From: an uncultured Porphyromonas sp.
GTDB taxonomy: Bacteria; Bacteroidota; Bacteroidia; Bacteroidales; Porphyromonadaceae
Assembly: GCA_900539155.1 (NCBI GenBank)
Contig: UQBE01000002.1
Coordinates: 1 to 64,000 of the forward strand
Direction: 5' to 3'
DNA length: 64,000 nucleotides
The translations under genes were made by a program, and so were the position numbers. Shown piece after piece: positions 15,393-25,362 of this stretch (positions within the stretch are counted from its first letter, which is position 1; each line of letters opens with the position of its first letter). The notes under the pieces are model-generated. The model had not been told where the DNA came from, searched no databases, and saw only the letters and a program-made list of their open reading frames with translations.

Positions 15393-15457
15393 AAGGACCT
15401 AGCCCTCCGCCCACCTAGAGTTCCCCTCATCTAGCAAAAGCTACTCCCCCCAGACCC

Positions 15458-16468
15458 ATGCCTCACCGACCGACTCTTGCAAAGTCCTACTGGACGCTCC
15501 CCCTGATGGTGCTGCTGCTCCTCCTCGTCGCCATCTTGTCGCTACATGTCGGGGCGCATCCCATCTCTCTCTGGCAGCTCTCAGAGATACTCTCCGACCC
15601 CACCTCGGTCGAGTACACCATCTTAATGCAGCTACGTCTGCCACGCATCATCAACGCCATCTCCATCGGTGGCGGGCTAAGCCTCTGCGGAGCTATCCTG
15701 CAGGGGCTTTTTCGCAACCCACTCGTCGAGCCGTACACCCTCGGCATCTCGGGCGGTGCTTCGCTCGGAGTAACGCTCGCCATCGTCTTAGGCTTGTCCT
15801 CCGCCTTCTTGACGCTCCCCGCCTTTGGCTTCATCGGTGCCTTGGTCACCATCTTACTGGTCTATGCCAATAGCTACCAGCGCCACGGACTAAGCGTACA
15901 GCGTATGCTCCTCGTCGGCGTGATGGTCAGCTTTATGGCGTCGTCAGGCGTCATGCTCCTCCTCTCGGTAGCTCGTGCCGAGCAACTCTCCCGCATCATC
16001 TTCTGGACCATGGGGTCGCTACAGGAGAGCAAGCCGCTCATCGTCTGGGGCATGCTCCTCTTCACTTTGCTCCTCCTAGGAGTGAGCTACCTCTTCGTGC
16101 AGTCGCTCAATGCGCTCCGTCTAGGCGAACTCAAAGCGCAGCAGCTCGGCATCGACACCCGTCGGGTCGTGCTGTGGCTCTTTGTGCTCAGTTCGCTACT
16201 GACCAGTGCCTGCGTCTCCGTCGCTGGCGTCATCGGCTTCGTCGGGCTAGTCATCCCGCAGGCGACACGCATCCTCCTCGGCAATGATTACCGCGTCCTC
16301 CTCATCGGGAGCTTCATCAATGGCGGTATCTTCCTCATCCTCTGCGATATGTTAGCACGCACCATCCTTTCGCCCATCGAGCTACCGATAGGCGTCATCA
16401 CTGGCTTGATCGGCGGCGTCGCCTTCCTTTACCTCATCCACCGCACCAGACGATCACACCAGATATGA
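15458..16468 (+). CDS. FecCD-family ABC permease (BtuC-like)
   Basis: This 336-residue inner-membrane permease has about ten hydrophobic segments and the family motifs LRLPRIINAISIGGGLSLCGAI-type start, LVEPYTLGISGGASLG, and the ATPase-contact loop GVIGFVGLVIPQATR. It forms a homodimeric channel for B12, haem or ferric siderophores. Its stop codon overlaps the ATPase start by 4 nt (ATGA at 16465), so the two are translationally coupled. Confidence 0.92.
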   Translation: MPHRPTLAKSYWTLPLMVLLLLLVAILSLHVGAHPISLWQLSEILSDPTSVEYTILMQLRLPRIINAISIGGGLSLCGAILQGLFRNPLVEPYTLGISGGASLGVTLAIVLGLSSAFLTLPAFGFIGALVTILLVYANSYQRHGLSVQRMLLVGVMVSFMASSGVMLLLSVARAEQLSRIIFWTMGSLQESKPLIVWGMLLFTLLLLGVSYLFVQSLNALRLGELKAQQLGIDTRRVVLWLFVLSSLLTSACVSVAGVIGFVGLVIPQATRILLGNDYRVLLIGSFINGGIFLILCDMLARTILSPIELPIGVITGLIGGVAFLYLIHRTRRSHQI

Positions 16469-17250
16469 CCCGTCAGACCATCTTACGTGCCGAGCAGCTC
16501 ATCTGTGGCTATGGTCGCAAGGCAGTAATCGGCCCCCTCGACCTCACCATCGCTCGTGGTGCCATGACCGCCATCATCGGCCCTAATGGGGCTGGCAAAA
16601 GTACCTGCTTCAAAACCCTCACAGGTGCCCTCTCCCCAATCTCTGGAAAGGTAAGCCTACTCGACAAACCCCTCACCCACTACACCCTCCGTGAGCGTGC
16701 TCGCCTCGTCTCGATGGTCAATCAGCAGATTACCCCTCAGCCACTCAGGGTCTACGACTACGTCCTCATGGGACGACTGCCCTACTTCAAGCGCTTTCAG
16801 ATTGGGTACAGCGAGGAGGACCATGCACGTTGCGCCCACTACATTGAGCGCACCGGCATCGCACGACTAGCCGACAAGCGACTCGACGAACTGAGTGGCG
16901 GCGAGCAACAGATGGTAGCCATAGCACAGGCTCTCACCCAGGAACCGCAGATTCTTCTTCTTGACGAGCCAATTTCACACCTAGACATCGGCTATACATG
17001 CGAAATCATGCAGCTTCTCGAGACACTTCACGCCGAGGGGCTGACCATCCTTATGATTCTTCACGACATCAACGTAGCCTCCGAATACTGTGAGGAGCTC
17101 ATACTCTTCGGCCCTGATGGCTTACTGGCTCACGGCACACCCCAGACGGTCCTCACAGCCGCGCACCTCCAGGCAGCCTACCACACCACCGTCCTCGTGC
17201 AGCCCGCCCCCGCCTCTGGTAGACCCTACATCTACCCGCAGCGTCACTAG
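16465..17250 (+). CDS. ABC importer ATPase (BtuD/FecE-like)
   Basis: This 261-residue ATPase energises the preceding permease. Walker A GPNGAGKST (39-47), Q-loop at NQQITPQP, signature LSGGE (143-147) and Walker B ILLLDEP (163-169) are intact, followed by SHLD and the switch His in ILHDIN. The gene ends the importer operon; a cluster of hairpin repeats follows. Confidence 0.93.
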   Translation: MTRQTILRAEQLICGYGRKAVIGPLDLTIARGAMTAIIGPNGAGKSTCFKTLTGALSPISGKVSLLDKPLTHYTLRERARLVSMVNQQITPQPLRVYDYVLMGRLPYFKRFQIGYSEEDHARCAHYIERTGIARLADKRLDELSGGEQQMVAIAQALTQEPQILLLDEPISHLDIGYTCEIMQLLETLHAEGLTILMILHDINVASEYCEELILFGPDGLLAHGTPQTVLTAAHLQAAYHTTVLVQPAPASGRPYIYPQRH

Positions 17251-17252
17251 CT

Positions 17253-17425
17253 GAGACTGTTACATAAAGGCGAATCGCTGTGTTGCTTTCGGGATTCGGC
17301 TTCGGTCACATACGGAGGTATGTGAGTTTCAGACCTCACCCTCAGCGCCTTGCGCTTCATCCTTTCTGCAAAGTCTAGACAATCTTGCAAGCAAGATTGT
17401 GAGACTGTTGATTTTTGCAACAGTC
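17253..17425. repeat. hairpin repeat cluster after the importer operon
   Basis: The left part (17253-17295) is a half copy of the long hairpin at 33528-33591 (ACATAAAGGCG and a GCTGTGTTGCTTTCGGG block). Then come CACATAC/GTATGTG (17308-17325), a perfect 10-bp stem with a 2-nt loop (17379-17400), and a GAGACTGTTG hairpin (17401-17425). The stem at 17379-17400 could act as terminator of the importer operon. The rest of the gap up to 17527 shows nothing else. Confidence 0.75.
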
Positions 17426-17527
17426 ACTAGTTAGGAGATCTCCGCCTCATCGGGCGTCCTGCCTCCCACTTTCCTCCGTACTTCCTCGCGGATAGTCATT
17501 TCTGCTCTACCGTCCGGGGAATATTAC

Positions 17528-17535
17528 TACCTTTG
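17528..17535 (+). promoter_or_regulatory. -7 box TACCTTTG for cardiolipin synthase
   Basis: It is a perfect TAnnTTTG box 45 nt before the chosen ATG at 17580. Confidence 0.65.
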
Positions 17536-17579
17536 CTCTTGTGAGAGCTCCCGCGCGGGAGTCTGCAGACGTAATAGCT

Positions 17580-19010
17580 ATGTGGACCATTCTACTGTCT
17601 ATTCTATATACACTCCTTGTGGTAGGAGTTGTCGTGGTCATACTGACCGGAGGCGATGACATCTACAGAATGTTTTCGTGGCTGATGGTCGTCCTCTTTA
17701 TTCCTGTCGTAGGCATCATTCTATACCTCCTCTTCGGTCGTCCAGCCACTACAATGGAATTAATCCCCAAAGGCTTTCTAGAGGATATCAATCGTATGCC
17801 TATGCAGCACGCAGACACCGAGCTGCACGAGAGACTCCTTGAAGATTCTTATTATGGTTCCATAGCCAAGCTTCTCTACAACAGCGATGACCGTACCGTC
17901 TTGGCTGCTTCCTCGATGGAGGTTCTGACCGTCGGCAAGGACAAGTACCAGCGACTCTTTGAGGATATCAGCGCAGCAGAGCATGAGATCCATATGATGT
18001 ACTACATCATAGCTTCTGACGAACTGGGCGTCAAGCTCCGTGATCTTCTAGCCTGTAAGGCACGCGAGGGCGTAAAAGTGAGAGTCGTCTACGACGGGCT
18101 CGGCTCCTTCTGGAGTGATGTCAAGGGATTCTGGCGCCCTTTACGTAGAGCGGGCGGTCAGGTCTACGCATTTATGCCCATACGGCTCCCTTTCTTCGAC
18201 CTTCGTATCAACTACCGCAACCACCGCAAGGTGGTCGTGATAGATCAGCGCATAGGATATCTAGGCGGGATGAACGTGGCGCAATACTATACAGAAGGCA
18301 ATGAACTGGGTCAGTGGCGCGACACACACTTTAGGATTGAGGGCAGTGCCGTCGCTGGCTTGCAGCGCGTCTTCCTCGTGGACTGGGCGGCAGCCGTGCA
18401 TAAGCGGTTCGACCTGGAGCCCTTCTTTGCTCAGATAGACCGTGGTGCTCCCTATGAAAGTCCGATAGCGATGCAGTTCCTCACCAATGGCCCTCAGGCG
18501 CATTGGCAGACCCTTGAGCAGGCACTCGTCAAGGCTTGCTCTATAGCCCACGAAGAGATCCTCATCCAAACTCCATACTTCCTACCTCCTGCCGGACTTC
18601 AGCTCAGCCTCTGCAGCGCAGCTCTACGAGGTGTGCGCGTCTGTCTGATGATTCCAGCCCATGGCGACTCACTGCTCACACAGCGCGCCTCTGACTCCTA
18701 CCTGACACAACTACTACAAGCAGGCGTCGAGGTGAGACGCTACGCTGGAGGATTCCTCCACTCCAAGATTCTCGTCGTAGACAGACAGTTCGTCGGGATA
18801 GGCAGTGCCAATATGGATTTCCGCAGTCTAGAGATAAATCTTGAGGTGATGGCCTTCGTCTATGACGAGCAGAAGGCGAGGGTACTGGGCAAAACCTTCG
18901 ACGAGGACCTGACAGCCTGCTATCAGCTCTCCCTCGACGAGTGGAGCCAGCGCTCCCTCTGGCGACGCACCCTAGAGGCCATCGCTCGCCTCTTCTCACC
19001 ACTACTGTAA
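17580..19010 (+). CDS. cls: cardiolipin synthase
   Basis: This phospholipase D-family membrane enzyme condenses two phosphatidylglycerols into cardiolipin. ATG 17580 (476 residues) puts the first membrane segment at the N-terminus; the GTG at 17541 lies too close to the -7 box. Two membrane helices (about 1-60) are followed by two HKD motifs: HRKVVVID...GGMN and HSKILVVD...GSANMD. Both are intact. It stands alone, with no obvious terminator. Confidence 0.93.
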   Translation: MWTILLSILYTLLVVGVVVVILTGGDDIYRMFSWLMVVLFIPVVGIILYLLFGRPATTMELIPKGFLEDINRMPMQHADTELHERLLEDSYYGSIAKLLYNSDDRTVLAASSMEVLTVGKDKYQRLFEDISAAEHEIHMMYYIIASDELGVKLRDLLACKAREGVKVRVVYDGLGSFWSDVKGFWRPLRRAGGQVYAFMPIRLPFFDLRINYRNHRKVVVIDQRIGYLGGMNVAQYYTEGNELGQWRDTHFRIEGSAVAGLQRVFLVDWAAAVHKRFDLEPFFAQIDRGAPYESPIAMQFLTNGPQAHWQTLEQALVKACSIAHEEILIQTPYFLPPAGLQLSLCSAALRGVRVCLMIPAHGDSLLTQRASDSYLTQLLQAGVEVRRYAGGFLHSKILVVDRQFVGIGSANMDFRSLEINLEVMAFVYDEQKARVLGKTFDEDLTACYQLSLDEWSQRSLWRRTLEAIARLFSPLL

Positions 19011-19351
19011 AAGTCAAGGCACAAAAAAGCCGCACTGAGGATTAGAAAAACTCCGAAGAACATACAAGCTTTGAGTATCTACCTCCCTCTGAAGTCCACT
19101 GGAGCCAAGAGACTCACACACGCGCCTAAGCGCATATGTCGAGGCCGGTCATCAGGACAGTAGAATGATCTCGGAATAGTCTATTAAATTTGAAGAGTTT
19201 CCGTATCGAACAGTGCGGCTATGGGTCTTTGCCGTCTCTGGATACCGCTGTAGATACAGCCGTATCATCATATCAGTCAGAGCGCATCGCAAGGTCTCTA
19301 GTGGTACCTTGCTAGGACAAATTTAAGACAATCTTGGGACTTTTGCAAATG

Positions 19352-19378
19352 GAGACTGTTGACTTTTGCAACAGTCTC
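19352..19378. repeat. GAGACTGTTG hairpin
   Basis: GAGACTGTTG and its complement CAACAGTCTC enclose a 7-nt loop. It is followed by TGTATCACCCCTGCC and CTCTAAC heptads (19397-19427), then element copy 2. The 340 bp between cls and this hairpin hold nothing recognisable. Confidence 0.85.
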
Positions 19379-19445
19379 CTAATGTATCACCCCTGCCCTC
19401 TAATCTCTAACCTCTAATTAACGGGGAATTTCGTCCGACTCCCTC

Positions 19446-19678
19446 CTTTCTCGAATATCCACGTGGGGAATCTCAAATCTCCACGTGGATATTTTTTATT
19501 TTCCACGTGGGCGTGATTCATTTCCTCCGAAGTTTCATTTGATTCCTCCGAGGAATTTTTTCTTCCCCACGTGAAAAATAAAAATTTTCCACGTGGATAT
19601 TTCGAAATATCCACGTGGAGAATCCGTTTTCCCCGACATAGTGCTGTTTTAATATATCGGGTCTAAATTATTGTAGCG
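19446..19678 (+). repeat. six-box CCACGTGG element, copy 2
   Basis: Boxes start at 19459, 19481, 19503, 19567 (CCACGTGA), 19589 and 19611, the same spacing as copy 1. The pair at 19589-19618 is a perfect 30-bp palindrome. It lies between the convergent cls and porin genes. Confidence 0.95.
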
Positions 19679-19754
19679 ATCGAGCGTTGCATTTCTTCAG
19701 CCTTCTGACTCTCCAGAATAGTCGCTTCACGTCTCTGGAATAGTCAAACTACTT

Positions 19755-19806
19755 CTCCGCAAATGTCATTTGACTACTCGGGAGGAGTCGTTTGACATTT
19801 GCGGAG
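19755..19806. terminator. long hairpin between convergent genes
   Basis: A perfect 14-bp stem (19755-19768/19793-19806) has further partial pairing inside (TGACTACTC with GAGGAGTCG). It lies 37 bp after the porin stop codon and may terminate transcription from either side. There is no strong U tract, so an attenuator or REP-like role is also possible. Confidence 0.5.
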
Positions 19807-19842
19807 GAGGGGAGGGATGGTTGACCGAGAGGGGTACTTTCC

Positions 19843-21060
19843 TTAGAACTTATACTGCGCTCCGATGGTCACCATATGAAGTGGCTTTGCAGCGATGAGT
19901 GTCTGCTGCTCGAGCTGCTGGCGCAGGAAGCAGTCGTACTGAAGCGACAGGCGGAGGTGATCCTGCTGTAGGAAGTAGTTGACCCCTGTCGATATCTGGT
20001 ACGAACGTCCCTCGGTGCGTGCTGTCAGACGGCTCAGCTTGAGCTCTTGCTCAGCCTGGGGGTCGAACTGCCGATTGCGGTCATAGTAGGCGTAACGACC
20101 GAAGAGCTCTAGGTCTACTGGCTTGAGACGCTCCACGAGTTGCGCCATACCTGCCACGAATGGACGCTGTATGAGGATGTTATTTTCCACGGTTGCGGGA
20201 GCCTTGGATCCTATGGCTAGATTGGCATTTTGCCATCCAGGCTGCAAGCCCATGATGCCCTCGGCGGTAAGCATGAGCGCACCTCCATGATGCTGTAGTG
20301 TGGTATTGATAAAAGCTCCTCCGTAGGCGCGTAGCATGCGATCCTTCTGGAGGGTGGCTGTCCCCTTGTCAAAGGCGTAGTACTCGCCCTGTGTGGGTAC
20401 AGAGCCCGCATATCCTGATAGTCCGAAGCTTATGTCGTGACTACTCCCCCGCTGGGTGAGTGCTAGGCATAGGGCTAGGTCGGGGAGATTTTTATTCATA
20501 CCCTTGTCGGCATTGCCAGATAGGATGGAGAGTGTCGACTCGAGACGCCATCGGTTGGTATGGTCTAGGGCACCTTTGTAGCCTATCTCTAGCCCCATGT
20601 CTATATCGCCGGGGAAGAGGTCGGCCATATAGTGCGAGCGCTCGAAGGCTGCTCGCTTGCTAGAGCTGTAGGGTAGCTCATAGCCAAAGCTGGGGGTCAT
20701 GAGTCCCCCCTTGACGTAGGCACCCTCTGCCCAGTGTGGTTTGTACTCGGCGTAGACGTTGAAGATGGAGATTTTCTGATCGGTTGCGTTGACATCTACT
20801 CTAGCAGCTAGGTCGCCGTAGCTAGCTATGGCGGCTAGTCGTCCACGACGTATTCCCATCCTGGTGGTGCGGTGGTCATAGGGAGCTGTGAGGTGCCCGA
20901 CCTTGATATAGTCGCCCTCGGAGCCATACTGAGCGATAGCCTGTACGAAGCCTGTAAAGGTGACACGTACTTGCTCCTGCGCCTGTAGCATAGAGCTAGA
21001 GAGGGGGAGCAGGAGAGCGGTGAGGAGGGTGAAGAGGCGCTTGGTCGTTTGTAAAGTCAT
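19843..21060 (-). CDS. outer-membrane porin (phosphate-selective porin O/P type)
   Basis: The 405-residue protein has a signal peptide (MTLQTTKRLFTLLTALLLPL, cleavage near LQAQEQ). The rest consists of alternating amphipathic strands expected of a 16-18-stranded barrel, ending in an aromatic-terminated strand (IGAQYKF) as OMPs do. Segments such as TRMGIRRGRLAAIASYGDLA and YVKGGLMTPSFGYELPYSSS resemble the porin O/P family of Bacteroidetes. The substrate is unknown. It follows the L,D-transpeptidase gene by 42 nt and may be co-transcribed with it. Confidence 0.8.
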   Translation of the reverse strand: MTLQTTKRLFTLLTALLLPLSSSMLQAQEQVRVTFTGFVQAIAQYGSEGDYIKVGHLTAPYDHRTTRMGIRRGRLAAIASYGDLAARVDVNATDQKISIFNVYAEYKPHWAEGAYVKGGLMTPSFGYELPYSSSKRAAFERSHYMADLFPGDIDMGLEIGYKGALDHTNRWRLESTLSILSGNADKGMNKNLPDLALCLALTQRGSSHDISFGLSGYAGSVPTQGEYYAFDKGTATLQKDRMLRAYGGAFINTTLQHHGGALMLTAEGIMGLQPGWQNANLAIGSKAPATVENNILIQRPFVAGMAQLVERLKPVDLELFGRYAYYDRNRQFDPQAEQELKLSRLTARTEGRSYQISTGVNYFLQQDHLRLSLQYDCFLRQQLEQQTLIAAKPLHMVTIGAQYKF

Positions 21061-21102
21061 AAGTCTGTGAGTGTTTAGAGGTGTTAGATGATTCGTTGCA
21101 TT

Positions 21103-22119
21103 TTACTCAATTACTACAACAAGTGTAGCGAGCGTGGGGCAGTTGTCATAGACAAACTTAGCGTGAGAGCTGGCATTGCGGACGCACATATGTGAGCGGG
21201 GTGTTGTGCCGAGCGATGGGCTGTATTCGACGATTTTACCCTTGGGGTTGTTCACAGGTACGCCGTGTATATAGGCTCCGCAGGTGAATCGACTCGCCCA
21301 GGGCGCGAAGCCGGCGATGCGGCTGGAACCATCGCTGGTGTAAAACATTTTGGGTTTCTTCTGCTGGAGGAGGAATATACCTAGAGGCGTTTCCTTGGCA
21401 TGGGGAGGCTTGTGACGACCAGTGGTGGCGGGGTTGATGCTTCTCACGAGGTAGTGCGCGGGCGACTGACGCTCGAGCACGACGATGTGCTGCTGTCCTC
21501 GATCTATGACAACAATATGCGAGAAGGTGACGTCAGGCTCCAGTAGCTGTATATAGCGACGCGGTACGTACCACTCCGCCTCGGGCGACTCGACTCTGCC
21601 CTGCCAAAATTTGCTGCCTAGGGTGTCGGTCAGCGCTATGAGCGTGCCATCGCGACCGTAAAGCTCAGGCTTGAGGGTGTCTGTGGATGCGTAGAGTGGC
21701 ACTGACTGGTAGCGCTCTACTCCTAGTGAGTCAGAAACCAGCTTATAGCTGTCACGAGACCACACTTTGGTGAGCGGTGCCTCACCGTTAAGGTTCTTAT
21801 AATTTTGCAGTACGCCCCACTGGTGTGGCTCTGCTTGTAGCTGCTCGATGCGTAGTAGCTGATGTCTTATCTCATCCCACTGGATGGTACGGGTATCCTT
21901 GCGGTACTCGTAGGTGTCCTCAAGGGTATATTTGTCAAATGTTAGCTCACGGTCGATGACTATTTGGTCAGCCGTCAGCTCACGCTTAGGCTCCGCCACG
22001 ACTGTGTCTGCGGTAGCGGTCGTATCTATAGGCGTTGTCTCGGCATTGCTCTCCGCAGAGGGTTGGCAAGCTAGGAGGAGGGTCAGGGCAAGCGGTAGGA
22101 AGGTCATAATGTTTTTCAT
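21103..22119 (-). CDS. L,D-transpeptidase (YkuD) lipoprotein
   Basis: This 338-residue envelope protein has lipobox LLAC (Cys18) followed by a Ser/Thr-rich linker. The C-terminal YkuD domain (about 195-338) carries IHG and the catalytic SHMCVRN (His310, Cys312). Such enzymes make 3-3 peptidoglycan cross-links or attach proteins to peptidoglycan; the branch of this one is not known. The N-terminal 180 residues have no recognised domain; the stretch near LTKVWSRDSYKLVSDSLG could be an SH3-like wall-binding region (guess). Confidence 0.85.
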   Translation of the reverse strand: MKNIMTFLPLALTLLLACQPSAESNAETTPIDTTATADTVVAEPKRELTADQIVIDRELTFDKYTLEDTYEYRKDTRTIQWDEIRHQLLRIEQLQAEPHQWGVLQNYKNLNGEAPLTKVWSRDSYKLVSDSLGVERYQSVPLYASTDTLKPELYGRDGTLIALTDTLGSKFWQGRVESPEAEWYVPRRYIQLLEPDVTFSHIVVIDRGQQHIVVLERQSPAHYLVRSINPATTGRHKPPHAKETPLGIFLLQQKKPKMFYTSDGSSRIAGFAPWASRFTCGAYIHGVPVNNPKGKIVEYSPSLGTTPRSHMCVRNASSHAKFVYDNCPTLATLVVVIE

Positions 22120-22279
22120 AAGATTTATAAGTTACTGGGAGCTGTCGATCCCTTTGAGCTGTGGCAAGTGCCAGTGATAGTGTGCTGCTAATATGCGTAT
22201 GAGGATGACCATAGAAGCTGATATGAGCTGGGAGTAAGCTGTCTCTATCAGAGGTCAGGCAGGTGCATTTATGCTGATA

Positions 22280-22912
22280 TTACTCTGCTCTCCTCCCGAG
22301 CAGAGAGCGGACGTTGTCGATAAGAAGTCTCACAGCAACGGAGTTAAATCCGCCCTCCGGTATGATTAAGTCGGCGTATCGACGGGAAGGCTCGACGAAC
22401 TGCTGGTGCATCGGCTTGACCGTCGTGAGGTACTGCTCGATGACTGAGTCCACACTGCGTCCCCGCTCTTTGACGTCGCGCTGTATGCGACGCGCTAGGC
22501 GCACATCGTCGTCTGTCTGAACGTATATCTTGACATCCATAAGGTCTCGTAGAGCTTCGTTGTCAAAGATAAGAATACCATCAACAATTAAGACACGAGG
22601 AGGGTCAAGCGTCACCGTCTCGGTGAGGCGATTGTGATTGACAAATGAGTAAACTGGACGCTCCACACTGCGTCCCTCGCATAGTTCCTCTATCTGCTGA
22701 CACATCAGGTCGGTGTCGAAAGCGTCGGGATGGTCGTAATTAAGCTTAGCACGCTCCTCAAGCGGTAGCTCGTCGTGCGCCTTGTAATAGTAGTCGTGAC
22801 TGAGGACTACGACCTCCTCATCCACAAAGGTCTCTTGCAGACGGCGCACTAGGGTACTCTTGCCCGAGGCGGTACCACCCGCTACGCCTATGATAATTGG
22901 TTTGTGCTTCAT
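22280..22912 (-). CDS. udk: uridine kinase
   Basis: This cytosolic P-loop kinase phosphorylates uridine and cytidine in pyrimidine salvage. The 210 residues are the normal length. Walker A GGTASGKST is at 11-19, and SHDYYYKAHDELP and NYDHPDAFD are diagnostic uridine-kinase blocks. It starts 3 nt after the glycosyltransferase stop and is the last gene of tyrS-GT2-udk. Confidence 0.95.
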   Translation of the reverse strand: MKHKPIIIGVAGGTASGKSTLVRRLQETFVDEEVVVLSHDYYYKAHDELPLEERAKLNYDHPDAFDTDLMCQQIEELCEGRSVERPVYSFVNHNRLTETVTLDPPRVLIVDGILIFDNEALRDLMDVKIYVQTDDDVRLARRIQRDVKERGRSVDSVIEQYLTTVKPMHQQFVEPSRRYADLIIPEGGFNSVAVRLLIDNVRSLLGRRAE

Positions 22913-22915
22913 AGC

Positions 22916-23995
22916 TCAGCTAAGTTTGTCTGATGAATTGACTATAAATAAATACCTTCTCTCGGCACAGCGCTCCATAGTCTTCAGGAGATTGTCGTAC
23001 GATGCTCCCGCCATAGCTAGCTCTAGTCTCGTCCCCTCTGGGAAGGCATCTATGTCTGCTTCTAGCTCGACAAGTGTCAGCGAGACCGTGTGCGGTGCGG
23101 GGATTGCGGATTTCGCAGCTTTTCTCTGGCGACGACAATGCGCCAAGCGACGCTGTAGATTGATGGCTGCAAGTACCAGTGGCGTAGTCACGTGCCGACT
23201 CCACCAGCTCTCTCCCTGATGCTTGAGGTAGAAGAGGCGCATCGCTCCGTAGAAGCTCTCCTCGTAGCGTACCCTATCTGCCGCAATCTCCGACTCGCCC
23301 TTGTAGTGTAGTACTGGCGTGGGTAGGTAGTAATTGTGGTAGCCCGCTCGCTCTATTGTATAGCAGAGGTCAATGTCTTCGCCATACATGAAGTAGCGCT
23401 CGTCTAGTCCGCCCACCTCCTCGTAGATAGTTCGCCGTAGCATCAGAAAAGCTCCCGTCAGTACGGGCACTTGCTGCACAGCGTCGGGCGATAGATGCCC
23501 TTGGTAGTAACCATTGAAGCAGGCGGAGTGAGGAGCCAAGCGGTAGAGACGTGTGAAGCGACAGAAACTATTCCAGAGCGTCGGCACACCGCGCTTACAC
23601 TCGGGGTGCATCGCTCCAGACTGATTGATAAGGCGAGGACCCACAGCTCCCGCATCGGGATGACTACGGAGGAAGGTCAAGCAGTCGGCGAGTGTCGACT
23701 CCCCCACCAGCGTGTCGGGATTGAGTAGCAAGAGGTAGTCACCACGCGCCTCGACAATCGCCATATTATTGCCACGGGCGAAGCCCCCGTTCGTCGGACT
23801 TTCCAGTATTTTGACCCGTGGTTCCGCAACAAATGCAGCACGAAGGCGACTCATCGAATCGTCGCCCGAAGCATTGTCTAGGACGATTATCTCACTCTCG
23901 CCATCGACTCTTCGCAAGCTAGCCAGCACCGAGCGGACCGCCTCGATGGTCAGCTGAGGTACCTTGTAGTTGACGAGGATGACTGAGAGGAGCAT
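22916..23995 (-). CDS. family 2 glycosyltransferase
   Basis: The 359-residue GT-A fold enzyme resembles rhamnosyltransferase-like GT2 proteins. SVILVNYK at the start, NGGFARGNNMAI, the metal-binding LLLNPDT, and GAFLMLRRTIYEEVGGLDERYFMYGEDIDLCYT are all intact. It probably adds a sugar to a cell-surface glycan at the inner membrane. The C-terminal 60 residues after the GT domain have no recognised motif. It lies between tyrS and udk, a placement that says little about its job. Confidence 0.88.
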   Translation of the reverse strand: MLLSVILVNYKVPQLTIEAVRSVLASLRRVDGESEIIVLDNASGDDSMSRLRAAFVAEPRVKILESPTNGGFARGNNMAIVEARGDYLLLLNPDTLVGESTLADCLTFLRSHPDAGAVGPRLINQSGAMHPECKRGVPTLWNSFCRFTRLYRLAPHSACFNGYYQGHLSPDAVQQVPVLTGAFLMLRRTIYEEVGGLDERYFMYGEDIDLCYTIERAGYHNYYLPTPVLHYKGESEIAADRVRYEESFYGAMRLFYLKHQGESWWSRHVTTPLVLAAINLQRRLAHCRRQRKAAKSAIPAPHTVSLTLVELEADIDAFPEGTRLELAMAGASYDNLLKTMERCAERRYLFIVNSSDKLS

Positions 23996-24017
23996 CGTTG
24001 TGGCTACCCTTCTTGTG

Positions 24018-25328
24018 CTATGCAGAGACGATGATGAGGTAGTAGTTTTTCTTCCCCCGCTGCACGACCAGATACTTACCAGCGATTAGGTCGTCGGTGG
24101 TGACCACACAATCTTGGTCAGCAACCTTCTCCTTGTTAAGGCTGATACCATTTGAGGATATCAGCTTACGTAGCTCACCCTTGGACTTGAAGATTGGTGC
24201 ATGCTCCACCAGTAGGTCTAGTAGCTTGACGCCGTCTGCCTGCTCTAGGAGCGTCCGGCTGACGGTGTATCGTGGCACGCCTGCCATCACCTCCTCGAGT
24301 AGCTCCTCAGACATCTGTCGTAGCTGCTCGTGGGTGTTATTGCCGAAGAGTATCTGCCCGGCCGACATACTCTGCTCGTAGTCCTCGCGTCCGTGCACCA
24401 TAACCGTGAGCTCCTCGGCAAGTGTATGCTGTAGTAGACGCTCATGCGGTGCCTGACGATGACGCTCTATGAGCGAGTCGATCTCCTCTAGAGGGATGCT
24501 GGTAAAAATCTTGACAAAGCGCTCGGCGTCCTCGTCGGATACGTTGAGCCAGAACTGACAGAAAGTGTAGGGCGAGGTGTATCGACGATCCAGCCATACG
24601 TTGCCCTGCTCTGTCTTGCCAAATTTCGTTCCGTCGGCCTTCTTGATGAGCGGGCAGGTGACGCCAAAGGCTTCTCCTCCGTCGATACGGCGTATCAGCT
24701 CCGTACCGGTCGTGATATTGCCCCACTGGTCCGAACCACCCATTTGGACACGACAGCCGTACTCACGGTAGAGGTGTAGGTAATCGTATCCCTGAAGAAG
24801 CTGGTAGGAGAACTCAGTAAAGGATAGTCCTGCCTCAGCATTTGCTTCGAGGCGGCGCTTGACGCTATCCTTCGCCATCATATAGTTCACCGTAATATGC
24901 TTACCGATGTCTCGGATGAAGTTGAGGAAGCTGTAGTCCTTCATCCAGTCGTAGTTGTTCAGTAGCAGAGCTTTATTAGGAGCGTCGGACTCAAAGTCTA
25001 GGAAGTGCCCCAGCTGCCGACCGATACACTCCTGATTGTGTCGGAGCGTATCCATATCTAGTAGGTTACGCTCCTGGGACTTCATTGAGGGGTCTCCGAT
25101 CATACCGGTAGCTCCACCCAGTAGCGCTATAGGCTTGTGACCAGCACGCTGTAGGTGTCTGAGCATCATCACGCCGACGAGGTGACCGATGTGGAGCGAG
25201 TCTGCCGTCGGGTCAAAGCCCACGTATGCGGTCGTCAGATGCTCTGTAAGTTGCTCTTCTGTGCCGGGCATGATGTTATGTATCATGCCACGTGCCTTTA
25301 ATTCGCTGATTAGTGAGGAGTGACTCAT
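24018..25328 (-). CDS. tyrS: tyrosyl-tRNA synthetase
   Basis: This class I synthetase charges tRNA-Tyr. The 436 residues carry HIGH (46-49), the KMSKS-equivalent KFGKT, and a C-terminal S4 RNA-binding domain ([19 protein letters not shown]). The -7 box at 25355-25362 is directly preceded by TTAGAGA heptads. It is the first gene of the tyrS-GT2-udk run. Confidence 0.97.
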   Translation of the reverse strand: MSHSSLISELKARGMIHNIMPGTEEQLTEHLTTAYVGFDPTADSLHIGHLVGVMMLRHLQRAGHKPIALLGGATGMIGDPSMKSQERNLLDMDTLRHNQECIGRQLGHFLDFESDAPNKALLLNNYDWMKDYSFLNFIRDIGKHITVNYMMAKDSVKRRLEANAEAGLSFTEFSYQLLQGYDYLHLYREYGCRVQMGGSDQWGNITTGTELIRRIDGGEAFGVTCPLIKKADGTKFGKTEQGNVWLDRRYTSPYTFCQFWLNVSDEDAERFVKIFTSIPLEEIDSLIERHRQAPHERLLQHTLAEELTVMVHGREDYEQSMSAGQILFGNNTHEQLRQMSEELLEEVMAGVPRYTVSRTLLEQADGVKLLDLLVEHAPIFKSKGELRKLISSNGISLNKEKVADQDCVVTTDDLIAGKYLVVQRGKKNYYLIIVSA

Positions 25329-25354
25329 TGTATTTTCCTGATTTACTTTGGTTA

Positions 25355-25362
25355 CAAAGGTA
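25355..25362 (-). promoter_or_regulatory. -7 box TACCTTTG for tyrS
   Basis: It is a perfect box about 27 nt before the start codon. On the transcribed-strand side it is preceded by CTCTAATCTCTAATTTCG, very like the mnmG promoter (63518-63537). Confidence 0.7.

Noticed and set aside
14523..17250. The BtuFCD-like importer as a riboswitch-controlled B12 transporter
   Set aside because: No cobalamin-riboswitch motif is visible before 14523, and FecCD-type importers also carry haem and siderophores, so B12 specificity is not claimed.
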